Positions 1 to 6,692 of a stretch of DNA of 40,095 nucleotides are shown piece by piece; the first letter of the stretch is position 1, and every line of letters starts with the position of its first letter. The stretch spans positions 1 to 40,095 of the forward strand of contig QIKW01000145.1 in assembly GCA_003231975.1 (NCBI GenBank). Direction: 5' to 3'. Below the pieces are notes generated by a model. It ran no database searches, was not told the origin of the DNA, and saw nothing but the letters and a program-made list of their open reading frames with translations. Source of the stretch: Acidimicrobiia bacterium. GTDB taxonomy: Bacteria > Actinomycetota > Acidimicrobiia > Acidimicrobiales > SZUA-35. A program made the position numbers and the translations under genes.

Positions 1-2
1 CG

Positions 3-1121
3 GCATTGCTGGCGCTTGCTGCGATTGCCGGCCCAATTGCCATTGCCCTCTGGCCTGAAGGAGATGGCCGCGGCAAAGAGGTGAATGTTGGAATTGCTGG
101 TGCCGATTCGGGCATCGAGGAACGACTGGTCTTGCTGGCCGCCGACGAATTCTCGTTCGAGTTCACCCCGTTTCCGGGGCCGTCCGGCACCGAGGTGGAT
201 CTGGCGTTGTCCAACGACGAGGTGGATGTGGTGATTGAACCGCCTGGCACGCTGATCTGGAATGACGCCGTTGACCGCCAGCTTGGCGCGATCGTCCGCT
301 TTGCCATGCAAGAGGAAGCCGCCGCAGCAAGGGGCCTGTCTGAAGGCCTCACCAATACCCAAGTCGAAGAACTGTTCAGACCAATAGAAATCGAACAGCG
401 ATTTGTTGATGGAGCCCCCGAGTCGGCCCAGCTTCTGGCGATCGCTTTCGGGGCCCTGATGGTTGGATTCATCCTGCCGCAAATCTTTGGCCAGCTCACG
501 ATGATGAGTGTGGTTGAAGAGAAATCAACCGGAGTGGTTGAGGTTCTGTTGAGCCACATTCGGCCCCGCACGCTGCTGGTTGGCAAGGTGATAGGCCTCA
601 CAATTCTTGCCCTAATTCAGTTGCTTGCCATTTCTCTTGGGTTGGTTGGCGCCCTGCTTGTCGCCGACGCCATCGACCTGCCCCGTTCTGTCTGGCAGTT
701 CGTGCCAATTCTTGCAGTCAGCATCCTTGGGGGAGTGATTGTCTACAACACGCTTTTCGCTTTGCTTGGTTCGCTGATCTCGCGCCAGGAAGACTCGTCA
801 CAAGTGATGATGCCGGTCTTCATCCCTTTGATGGGCGGGTTCTTTGTCGGTCAGATCGCCTTGCAAGGCAACGTTGACTCCCTGGCGGTGAAGATCCTTT
901 CCTTCGTTCCGCTCACCGCGCCAATGATTCTGCCGGTTCGGGTAATCCGCGGTGCCATCGAACCCTGGGAGATCGCAGCTTCCCTGGTCATCCTGGCTGT
1001 CACCATCTGGTTGCTGATCTGGGCCGCAGGCAGGCTCTACGAGTTCGCTCTGTTGCACCGGGGTTCCCGAATCGGTTGGAAGCGGGCCTGGAGATTGGCC
1101 ACAGGTAAGCCCGGCGACTGA
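3..1121 (+). CDS. ABC-2 type transporter permease (5' end outside window)
   Basis: This is the C-terminal part of an ABC-2/NatB-type membrane permease, the channel half of an ABC exporter whose ATPase would lie upstream of the window. The frame is open from the window edge, so the true start is not visible. A periplasm-facing stretch comes first, then VVEEKSTGVVEVLLS, the EEK..G..EVLLS signature that precedes the membrane core in this family. Five or so hydrophobic segments follow, including LTILALIQLLAISLGLVGAL and VIVYNTLFALLGSLIS. The gene ends at TGA 1119-1121. The substrate cannot be told; NatB relatives export Na+, drugs or peptides. It is followed by 187 bp holding an inverted repeat and the promoter of the next gene. 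Confidence 0.85.
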   Translation, partial: ALLALAAIAGPIAIALWPEGDGRGKEVNVGIAGADSGIEERLVLLAADEFSFEFTPFPGPSGTEVDLALSNDEVDVVIEPPGTLIWNDAVDRQLGAIVRFAMQEEAAAARGLSEGLTNTQVEELFRPIEIEQRFVDGAPESAQLLAIAFGALMVGFILPQIFGQLTMMSVVEEKSTGVVEVLLSHIRPRTLLVGKVIGLTILALIQLLAISLGLVGALLVADAIDLPRSVWQFVPILAVSILGGVIVYNTLFALLGSLISRQEDSSQVMMPVFIPLMGGFFVGQIALQGNVDSLAVKILSFVPLTAPMILPVRVIRGAIEPWEIAASLVILAVTIWLLIWAAGRLYEFALLHRGSRIGWKRAWRLATGKPGD

Positions 1122-1189
1122 GCTTGGTATTCAGAAGTACGCGATTGGTCCGAGTCCTTGAATCCGCGCTACGGAGGCCCCTGGCCTAG

Positions 1190-1241
1190 CCGAACTGGCA
1201 TGGAATAGTGGCGGAAACGCACCTAATCCATGCCAGTTCGG
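1190..1241. terminator. Perfect 15-bp inverted repeat, possible terminator
   Basis: CCGAACTGGCATGGA (1190-1204) is repeated as its exact reverse complement at 1227-1241, with a 22-nt spacer. It sits between the ABC permease stop and the SulP promoter. There is no T-tract, so it would be an actinobacterial-style hairpin terminator or a protein-binding dyad. A smaller hairpin, AGGCC-cct-GGCCT, lies just upstream at 1175-1187. Confidence 0.55.
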
Positions 1242-1272
1242 TTCCCGCGGCACCGAGATTGAGGACCTGCTC

Positions 1273-1308
1273 TTGACCATTGGGCTAAAAGTACGTATAT
1301 TCGGACTT
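1273..1308 (+). promoter_or_regulatory. SulP promoter with overlapping operator; leaderless start predicted
   Basis: TTGACC (1273-1278), a 17-nt spacer and TATATT (1296-1301) make a near-consensus sigma-70 promoter. The ATG of the transporter follows 7 nt after the -10 box, so the mRNA would be leaderless. The 18-mer GTACGTATATTCGGACTT (1291-1308) covers the -10 and the start site. It matches the 18-mer in the promoter at 3404-3448 at 16 of 18 positions. A repressor bound here would block RNA polymerase. The TTG of the -35 box is in frame with the gene and could be mistaken for its start codon. Confidence 0.7.
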
Positions 1309-3072
1309 ATGTTGAAACTGTTGCCGATCTTGAGCTGGGGGCCAACCTACGAGCGTTCGGATCTGCGCAGCGACCTGGCGGCTGGGGTAACCGTTGGTGC
1401 CATGTTGGTGCCCCAGGCAATGGCCTATGCGCTGCTGGCGGGGCTGCCGCCAGCGGTTGGGCTGTTTGCCGCAACGGTCCCCGTTGTTGTTTATGCCCTG
1501 TTCGGCACTTCGCGCCAGCTGGCCGTTGGCCCGGTGGCCATAGTCTCTCTGCTAACAGCATCGGCGTTGGCGCCGCTGGCCGAGGAGGGAACGGCCGCCT
1601 ACCTGGGCGCCGCCGCAGTGTTGGCGCTGATGGTTGGGTTGCTCCACATCGTTCTGGGGATCGGGCGCCTCGGCTATCTGGTGAACTTTCTCTCGCACTC
1701 GGTGCTAGTTGGCTTCACCGCAGCAGCCGCGCTGATTATCGGCTTTTCGCAGGCGAAACACCTCGTCGGGGTCAGCGTTGAACGCAAGGAGCAGTTCTAT
1801 GAAACGGTGTTGGAATTGGCCAGGAATCTCTCGGCCACCAACGCGCCAACCTTGGTGGTTGGGGTCACTTCGCTGGCTGGGTTGTTTTGGCTGAAGAAGT
1901 TGGCGCCCCGCGTGCCAGGGGCCTTGGTTGTGGTTGTTGGTTCAATCCTTGCCGTAGTGGCGTTTGGGTTGGAAGACCGTGGTGTGGCGGTAGTTGGAGA
2001 CATACCCGGCTCGCTGCCCAGCTTCGCCCTTCCCAGTCTCTCGGGATCGCTGGCAGGCAACCTGGTTGGCACCGCTTTCGTGATCACGCTGGTTGGGTTT
2101 ATGGAGTCAATTGCGGTTGCGAAGGTGTACGCCAAGCGCCATCGCTACGAAGTAGATCCGAACTCGGAACTGATCGGGCTCGGCGCCGCGAATTTGGCCG
2201 CCGGGTTGTTTGGCGGCTATCCGGTTACCGGTGGTTTCTCCCGAACAGCAGTGAACGACAGCGCGGGTGCCCGCACACCGCTGGCTTCGCTGATCACAGC
2301 CGGAATTGTTCTGGTCACCATTGCCTTCCTCACTCCGCTGCTGGCCTCGCTACCAAATGCAGCGCTTGGCGCAATCATTGTGATGGCGGTTATTGGGTTG
2401 ATGGACGTTCCTCAGATGCGCCACATCGCCAAGGTGAAACGATCAGACCTGGTTGGGTTGAGCGTTGCGTTCTTTGCCACCCTGATCCTGGGAATAGAGC
2501 TTGGAATTGCGGTGGCTGTTGTTGCCTCTATGCTGGTGGTGTTCGCCAGGATGTCGATGCCCCACACTGCGGTGCTAGGCCACGTAGAGGGCACAACCAG
2601 CTATCGGAATGTGAATCGATTCCCCGAGGCCAGGGTGCTTGATGGCATCTCGATCATTCGTATCGACGCGGCTCTGTCGTTTGTAAATGCTACGAACATC
2701 AAGAAGCTTCTGATCGCCGAGGCAACACCAGCAGCAACCGAGCCGCGGGCGCTGATCCTCGACGCATCCGGCATAAACGACATCGACGCCACCGGCGCCG
2801 AGATGCTGCACGAGGTGATGGCCGAGACCAAGGAGCTTGGTGTTGCCCTGCATCTGGCCAGCGTTAAGGGGCCGGTTCGTGACGTGCTTCGCCTGGCCGG
2901 AATCTGGACCGAGCTTGGAGACCGCCTGCACGCCAGCACCGATGACGCAGTTGCCGCCATCTCCCAGAGGCGCCCGGCGCCAGCCGACCAGCGCCGTCTT
3001 GGCATCGACGAGCGGTGTCAGCCCCCACCGTCGAACAGTCCGGAGGATGCCGGCGAATCCGTCGGTGTCTGA
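1309..3072 (+). CDS. SulP family anion transporter with STAS domain
   Basis: A secondary anion transporter or channel of the SulP/SLC26 family (sulfate, bicarbonate or related anions) in the cytoplasmic membrane, 587 residues from ATG 1309. The transmembrane core has the usual features: VGAMLVPQAMAYALLAGLPP in the first helices, FLSHSVLVGFTAAAAL, and GGYPVTGGFSRTAVNDSAGA. A C-terminal cytosolic STAS domain begins near residue 430 and includes ALILDASGINDIDATGAEML. ATG 1309 is preferred because an upstream in-frame TTG is the -35 hexamer of the promoter. The gene is followed after 41 bp by a rhodanese and then by a persulfide dioxygenase, and it shares an operator-like 18-mer with the latter. 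Export of sulfite, sulfate or thiosulfate from sulfide oxidation is therefore a reasonable inference; the substrate is not shown by the sequence. Confidence 0.9.
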   Translation: MLKLLPILSWGPTYERSDLRSDLAAGVTVGAMLVPQAMAYALLAGLPPAVGLFAATVPVVVYALFGTSRQLAVGPVAIVSLLTASALAPLAEEGTAAYLGAAAVLALMVGLLHIVLGIGRLGYLVNFLSHSVLVGFTAAAALIIGFSQAKHLVGVSVERKEQFYETVLELARNLSATNAPTLVVGVTSLAGLFWLKKLAPRVPGALVVVVGSILAVVAFGLEDRGVAVVGDIPGSLPSFALPSLSGSLAGNLVGTAFVITLVGFMESIAVAKVYAKRHRYEVDPNSELIGLGAANLAAGLFGGYPVTGGFSRTAVNDSAGARTPLASLITAGIVLVTIAFLTPLLASLPNAALGAIIVMAVIGLMDVPQMRHIAKVKRSDLVGLSVAFFATLILGIELGIAVAVVASMLVVFARMSMPHTAVLGHVEGTTSYRNVNRFPEARVLDGISIIRIDAALSFVNATNIKKLLIAEATPAATEPRALILDASGINDIDATGAEMLHEVMAETKELGVALHLASVKGPVRDVLRLAGIWTELGDRLHASTDDAVAAISQRRPAPADQRRLGIDERCQPPPSNSPEDAGESVGV

Positions 3073-3113
3073 TGTGGAAACATAAGAATCAAACCCGAAA
3101 GGCACTCCCAATA

Positions 3114-3407
3114 ATGCACAGAGACCATCCAGTAACCGACCACGCCGCAGTTGTGGATTCAGACACCCAGCTCATAGACGTCCGCGAGCCAGACGAGGTT
3201 GCCGAAGGCACCATTCAAGGCTCCAAGAACATTCCTCTCAGCGAACTGCCAGAACGAATCGGCGAGCTGGATCGGTCGAAACGGGTGGCGCTGTTTTGTC
3301 GCAGCGGTGGTCGCAGTACCAAGGCGTGTGAGCTGTTAACAGAAGCGGGCTTCGCCGACGTGGTCAATCTTGCTGGTGGCATGCTGGCAATCGAAGAACA
3401 GGGTTGA
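3114..3407 (+). CDS. Single-domain rhodanese
   Basis: A 97-residue sulfurtransferase of the rhodanese fold. It has LIDVREPDEVAEGTI, typical of the N-terminal half, and the active-site loop FCRSGGRS with the catalytic persulfide-carrying Cys at residue 62. Its likely role is to move sulfane sulfur between thiosulfate, glutathione-type or protein persulfides. Start ATG 3114 is chosen because GAAAGG (3097-3102) lies 11 nt upstream and the product then has standard domain length. It lies 41 bp behind the SulP gene and is probably cotranscribed. Its last codons overlap the -35 box of the next promoter. The adjacent CstB-like protein ends in a domain closely similar to this one, so a shared persulfide substrate is likely. 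Confidence 0.88.
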   Translation: MHRDHPVTDHAAVVDSDTQLIDVREPDEVAEGTIQGSKNIPLSELPERIGELDRSKRVALFCRSGGRSTKACELLTEAGFADVVNLAGGMLAIEEQG

Positions 3408-3448
3408 CCCGGCCGCCCGGTTGGTATAATGTACGTACATTCGGATTT
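3404..3448 (+). promoter_or_regulatory. CstB-like gene promoter with palindromic operator
   Basis: TTGACC (3404-3409) and a perfect TATAAT (3425-3430) are separated by only 15 nt. The -10 box runs into the 14-bp perfect palindrome AATGTACGTACATT (3428-3441). The wider 18-mer GTACGTACATTCGGATTT (3431-3448) matches the one at 1291-1308 with two differences. AAAGGAG follows at 3449-3454, 6 nt before ATG 3461, so this mRNA has a leader, unlike the SulP mRNA. The regulator is unknown. Sulfide/persulfide sensors of the ArsR (BigR/SqrR) or CsoR (CstR) type are candidates by analogy. Confidence 0.7.
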
Positions 3449-3460
3449 AAAGGAGTGGTC

Positions 3461-4843
3461 ATGAAATTCACCCAGTACTACCTCGACTGTCTCTCTCAGG
3501 CGTCCTACCTCGTCGGTGACGAAACCACTGGTCGGGCCGTTGTGGTAGACCCAAGGCGAGATACCGACGAATACGTTCGCGACGCTGAGGCCGCGGGTTT
3601 GAAGATCGAGTTGATCATCGAAACCCACTTCCATGCAGACTTCCTGTCTGGCCACCTCGAGTTGGCCGAGGCCACCGGAGCCCAGATCGGCTTCTCGTCG
3701 GTTGCTGAAACCGAGTTCGAGTCTCGCAAGCTGGCAGACGGCGAGCGCATCAGCCTTGGAGATGTGCAGCTTCAGATTCTGCACACGCCAGGCCATACGC
3801 CAGAGTCCATCAGCATTGTTGTGTGGGAGCACGCCGACGACGAAATTCCCTACGGTGTGCTAACCGGAGACACGCTGTTCATTGGCGACGTTGGCCGCCC
3901 CGACCTGCTCTCGTCCATCGGTTTCAGCAAGGAAGATCTGGCCAACCAACTTTACGACAGCCTGCACAACAAGCTGCTCCCCTTGCCAGACGCCACCAGG
4001 GTCTACCCGGCCCACGGGGCAGGATCTGCCTGTGGCAAGAACCTTTCAACCGACACGTGGTCCACAATGGGCGAGCAACGGTTGAACAACTACGCGTTGC
4101 TGGCTCCCGACAAGGCCACCTTTGTTGACCTTGTCACCGAAGGCCAGCCCCCGGCTCCAGGCTACTTCCTCTACAACGCAGGTCTGAACCGCAAAGACCG
4201 TGATCTGCTTGACGAAACAGCGCAGCCCCGGTCACTCGACCTTGGCGAGTTCCAGGCGCTAACAAGCGGGGGAGCGCTTGTGATTGATGGCCGCACTCCT
4301 GAAGACTTCGCCCTCGGTCACCTCGCCGGATCCATCAACGTTGGGCTAAATGGCCGTTATGCCGAATTCGCCGGATCAGTTGTGCCAACCGATGTGGACA
4401 TCGTTCTTGTGGTGGAAGACGGCTTTGAGCTTGAGGCCAAGAATCGCCTTGCCCGAATCGGCTTTGACCGGGTGTTGGGATATCTCAAGGAGCCGCTGAA
4501 GGTGATGGCCTCGAACCCAGACCTTGTGCGTCGGGCTTCTCGGATGACGGCCTCTGAGTTCGAACAGCGCCGTGGCGACATCGACGGGCTTCAGCTGGTA
4601 GACGTCCGCAATCCGGGCGAGGTTGCTCTTGGCACAATCCAAGGCGCCACGGCCATTCCAGTAGGGCAACTTCCCGGCAGGCTTGACGAGTTGGATCCCA
4701 AGGCCCCAACCATTGTGTTCTGTGCCGGTGGCTACCGCTCTTCGGTTGGGGCAAGCGTGCTGCGTGAGGCCGGCTTCGGTGATGTTTCAGACATCATCGG
4801 CGGCTACAGCGCCTGGTCTGACCTAGTGGCTGCGCCAGTCTGA
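3461..4843 (+). CDS. CstB-like persulfide dioxygenase-rhodanese fusion
   Basis: A 460-residue, three-domain cytosolic enzyme expected to oxidise low-molecular-weight persulfides to sulfite and combine it with a second persulfide to give thiosulfate. Residues 1-230 are a metallo-beta-lactamase fold of the ETHE1/persulfide-dioxygenase class, with THFHADFLSGH (H56, H58, D60), HTPGH (H112), TGDTLF (D137) and YPAHGAGSACGK (H185, C191). The AGSxCGK Cys resembles the MBL-domain Cys described for CstB. Residues 258-345 are a rhodanese-like domain without a catalytic Cys (VVEDGFELE at the loop). Residues 362-455 are an active rhodanese with FCAGGYRS (C421). AAAGGAG 6 nt upstream supports ATG 3461. Sequence and domain order fit CstB better than plain ETHE1. 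Confidence 0.88.
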   Translation: MKFTQYYLDCLSQASYLVGDETTGRAVVVDPRRDTDEYVRDAEAAGLKIELIIETHFHADFLSGHLELAEATGAQIGFSSVAETEFESRKLADGERISLGDVQLQILHTPGHTPESISIVVWEHADDEIPYGVLTGDTLFIGDVGRPDLLSSIGFSKEDLANQLYDSLHNKLLPLPDATRVYPAHGAGSACGKNLSTDTWSTMGEQRLNNYALLAPDKATFVDLVTEGQPPAPGYFLYNAGLNRKDRDLLDETAQPRSLDLGEFQALTSGGALVIDGRTPEDFALGHLAGSINVGLNGRYAEFAGSVVPTDVDIVLVVEDGFELEAKNRLARIGFDRVLGYLKEPLKVMASNPDLVRRASRMTASEFEQRRGDIDGLQLVDVRNPGEVALGTIQGATAIPVGQLPGRLDELDPKAPTIVFCAGGYRSSVGASVLREAGFGDVSDIIGGYSAWSDLVAAPV

Positions 4844-4868
4844 GGGCTGGCAATCTGGGGCCCGGAGG

Positions 4869-5282
4869 TCAGTAGCCGATCGGCCAATGGTCAACCAGTA
4901 GACCCGGCATCGGGAAATCACCGGTGTTGGCCGTGGCCAACGCTGCTCCGATGCCCATCGCCGCAGCGGCGACCAAACAATCTGCCTGGTGGACGGTTAC
5001 GCCACGCTTGGCAAAGTCGCGTCGCCAACCACCCGCCATAGCGCCTTCGGCTACTCCGAGGGGTGCCAGCCTTAGGCCGTTGAAGAGTCGCCTAGCGATC
5101 GATTCTTCTTCATGCCTCAGACCGCGCCAGATCTCCTCGACCGATATGACACACACCCAAGGCTCGACCCCCGTGCGTCGAAGCGCGGTAAGGCGCGATG
5201 CGGCCGGACGCCCCCGAAGAGCGTCGATGATGACGGTGGAATCGAGCAGAAGACGAGACAAGTTAACCAGTGCGCCGACCAT
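4869..5282 (-). CDS. vapC: VapC-type PIN-domain toxin
   Basis: A 137-residue PIN-domain ribonuclease, probably the toxin of a VapBC pair. The PIN acidic residues are visible: LLLDSTVIIDALRG near the N terminus, SVEEIWRGL in the middle, HQADCLVAAAA, and TANTGDF near the C terminus. VapC toxins cleave specific tRNA or rRNA sites with Mg2+. The chosen ATG (5282) makes the gene overlap the antitoxin by 20 nt, the usual coupled arrangement. A TTG at 5261, after the antitoxin stop, is possible but would remove residues ahead of the first strand. It converges with the CstB-like gene, with 25 bp between the stops. Confidence 0.85.
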   Translation of the reverse strand: MVGALVNLSRLLLDSTVIIDALRGRPAASRLTALRRTGVEPWVCVISVEEIWRGLRHEEESIARRLFNGLRLAPLGVAEGAMAGGWRRDFAKRGVTVHQADCLVAAAAMGIGAALATANTGDFPMPGLLVDHWPIGY

Positions 5283-5502
5283 CGGCCCGTCGTTGCTCTT
5301 GCACCCATGCAGCGGGGTCGTCGTCCCAGCCGTGACCGCTGTGGTCGATTTGTCCAAGCGCTGAAGCGATGTCGTCCCAGCGCCGATCGTCGTCAAGACC
5401 GCGCCGAATTAGCTCGGCAATGAATGCACTACGGCGCCGCTTTCCTGCCCGCCGGTCAAGCTCGGCAACGAGTGCGTCGTCCAACGCTATGTGCAGACGC
5501 AT
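5263..5502 (-). CDS. vapB: VapB-type ribbon-helix-helix antitoxin
   Basis: A 79-residue antitoxin. The N terminus MRLHIALDDALVAELDRRAG with RRSAFIAELIRRGL is a CopG/Arc ribbon-helix-helix DNA-binding domain. The acidic, Trp-containing C-terminal tail (GHGWDDDPAAWVQEQR) would bind and block the PIN toxin. It is the first gene of the pair. ATG 5502 is preferred over an ATG six codons upstream, because that one falls upstream of and across the predicted -10 box. The dyad at the promoter is a likely autoregulatory site for the VapBC complex. Confidence 0.85.
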   Translation of the reverse strand: MRLHIALDDALVAELDRRAGKRRRSAFIAELIRRGLDDDRRWDDIASALGQIDHSGHGWDDDPAAWVQEQRRADGRRTG

Positions 5503-5521
5503 GTGTTGATTATAACACACA
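5500..5521 (-). promoter_or_regulatory. vapBC promoter and operator dyad
   Basis: On the minus strand TATAAT (5514-5509) lies 6 nt before ATG 5502, predicting a leaderless vapB mRNA. An inverted repeat TGTGTT-N6-AACACA (5502-5519) is centred on this -10 box. That is the expected position for repression by the RHH antitoxin. No convincing -35 box was found. Confidence 0.6.
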
Positions 5522-5523
5522 GC

Positions 5524-5557
5524 TTGCCAACCCCGCCGAACATCGACTATCGTCGAT
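5524..5557 (+). promoter_or_regulatory. Putative arsR promoter and operator
   Basis: TTGCCA (5524-5529) and TATCGT (5548-5553), 18 nt apart, could be the promoter of the ArsR gene whose ATG is at 5563. The dyad ATCGA-N6-TCGAT (5542-5557) overlaps the -10 box and is a plausible ArsR autoregulatory site. It is unlike the operator-like motif of the sulfur genes. Confidence 0.4.
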
Positions 5558-5562
5558 CATCG

Positions 5563-5919
5563 ATGGTAGCCATGGAGACACAATGGGGCACCGAGGTAGA
5601 TCGGGATCAGGCGATCGAGTGGGCTTCGTGGTTCCAGGCCTTAGCAGATCCAACTCGAATTCTCATTCTGCACTGGCTGGCGCGACAGCGTCGGGCGATG
5701 ACAGTTGGTGAGATCACAGCGGCACTAGACGTTGGTCAGTCAACTGTGTCTCACCACCTGGCGAAGCTGGCCGAAGTTGGCTTCTTGGTGGTTGAACGGG
5801 CCGGGAATCAGAGTCACTGGCGGGTTAACGACGCCTGCATTTCGGCGTTTCCGTCCGCCGCCCAAGTTGTGCTTGGGAAAGTCTCACCCGATTTCGAGAA
5901 AGCAAAAAGGACCCAATGA
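5563..5919 (+). CDS. ArsR family winged-helix regulator
   Basis: A 118-residue ArsR/SmtB-type repressor. WFQALADPTRILILHWLARQ opens the domain, and the recognition helix region is VGQSTVSHHLAKLAEVGFL, followed by the wing ERAGNQSHWRVND. There is a single Cys (NDACISAFPSAA), so any thiol-based metalloid sensing would need this Cys in the dimer plus other ligands. The stop overlaps the start of the methyltransferase gene (ATGA), which implies coupled translation and a regulator-enzyme operon. ATG 5563 is chosen because it follows the putative -10 box by 9 nt; ATG 5572 is an alternative. It is divergent from vapBC. Confidence 0.85.
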   Translation: MVAMETQWGTEVDRDQAIEWASWFQALADPTRILILHWLARQRRAMTVGEITAALDVGQSTVSHHLAKLAEVGFLVVERAGNQSHWRVNDACISAFPSAAQVVLGKVSPDFEKAKRTQ

Positions 5920-6635
5920 GCAACATCGAAGACTCAGTTCGCAGCTACTACCGCGAAGCGGCCACCAGAGGCGCTGAGCGCCACGCCGACCTTGGTGGCG
6001 ATGATCGCTGGGGAAGATCCCGCTACGAACCAGACAGCCTCGCCGAAGCCCTAGCAGTTGCTGCCGGGCTCTCGATGGGCTGCGGGAACCCTTTTGCCCT
6101 GGCCGATCTTGCACCGGGTGAAACTGTTCTGGATCTTGGGTCTGGAGCCGGGTTGGACGTGATCCTAAGCGCCCGCCGGGTTGGCCCGACCGGCCAGGTC
6201 TATGGGGTCGATTTCCTTGACGAGATGCTTGAAGTTGCCCGCGCCAATGCAGCCGAAGCAGGCGTTGAGAATGTTGAGTTTCTGGCTGGCACGATTGAGG
6301 CTGTGCCCCTTCCAAACAATTCGGTTGATGTCGTGATCTCTAACTGCGTGATCAACCTGGTCCCCGACAAGGCCCCCGTGTTCGCTGAAATGGCACGGGT
6401 GCTAAAGCCAGGGGGCCGCATCGCGGTGTCTGATGTGGTGCTGGACGACGACGCTGCGGAGCCAGACCAAACCAACCTCGAGGCGTGGGCCGAGCAGGGG
6501 GCGGGCGGCCTTCGCCGTAGCCAGTACAGCTCAATGCTGGGCTTGGCTGGGTTCAGCGACATAAACATTCAGTTCACCCATGAGGTAGGGCCTGGCATGA
6601 ACGGCGCCGCCATTCGGGCCGTGCTGCCTGGCTAG
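5916..6635 (+). CDS. ArsM-like SAM-dependent methyltransferase
   Basis: A 239-residue class I methyltransferase of the arsenite methyltransferase family. It has the SAM motif [16 protein letters not shown] (residues 71-86), GVDFLDEML, and the family hallmarks SMGCGNP (C56) and [13 protein letters not shown] (C144). ArsM uses Cys thiolates to hold As(III) and transfers methyl groups to give volatile or less toxic forms. The third conserved Cys of ArsM, in a WAEC.AGAL-type motif, is Gln here ([10 protein letters not shown]194). The arsenic substrate is thus likely from family and context, but the number of methylations, or even the substrate, may differ. The gene overlaps arsR by 4 nt. Its 3' end is tandemly repeated in the intergenic DNA. 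Confidence 0.8.
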   Translation: MSNIEDSVRSYYREAATRGAERHADLGGDDRWGRSRYEPDSLAEALAVAAGLSMGCGNPFALADLAPGETVLDLGSGAGLDVILSARRVGPTGQVYGVDFLDEMLEVARANAAEAGVENVEFLAGTIEAVPLPNNSVDVVISNCVINLVPDKAPVFAEMARVLKPGGRIAVSDVVLDDDAAEPDQTNLEAWAEQGAGGLRRSQYSSMLGLAGFSDINIQFTHEVGPGMNGAAIRAVLPG

Positions 6636-6692
6636 CGCTGTGCTGCCTGACTAGTGCCGTGCTGGCTGGCTACCGCTGTGCTGGCTAGTGGG
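6621..6692 (+). repeat. 19-bp imperfect tandem repeat at the arsM-like 3' end
   Basis: Three 19-bp units (6621-6639, 6640-6658, 6659-6677) and a partial fourth (from 6678) follow the pattern GTGCTGcCTGgCTAgcgct. The first unit contains the last codons and TAG stop of the methyltransferase gene. The last one runs into the end of the convergent GNAT gene. This looks like slipped-strand duplication of the gene terminus. Confidence 0.75.

Noticed and set aside
1273-1308. TTG 1273 as start codon of the SulP gene
   Set aside because: It is the first half of a TTGACC -35 box with a matching TATATT 17 nt downstream; ATG 1309 gives a normal SulP N terminus.
3404-3460. TTG 3404 as start codon of the CstB-like gene
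   Set aside because: It is also a -35 hexamer. ATG 3461 has a good ribosome binding site and the normal MKFTQYY start of the family.
5563-5919. This ArsR protein as regulator of the sulfur-gene operator
   Set aside because: Its own putative operator (ATCGA-N6-TCGAT) is unlike AATGTACGTACATT, and it is coupled to an ArsM-like gene. The sulfur regulator is probably elsewhere.
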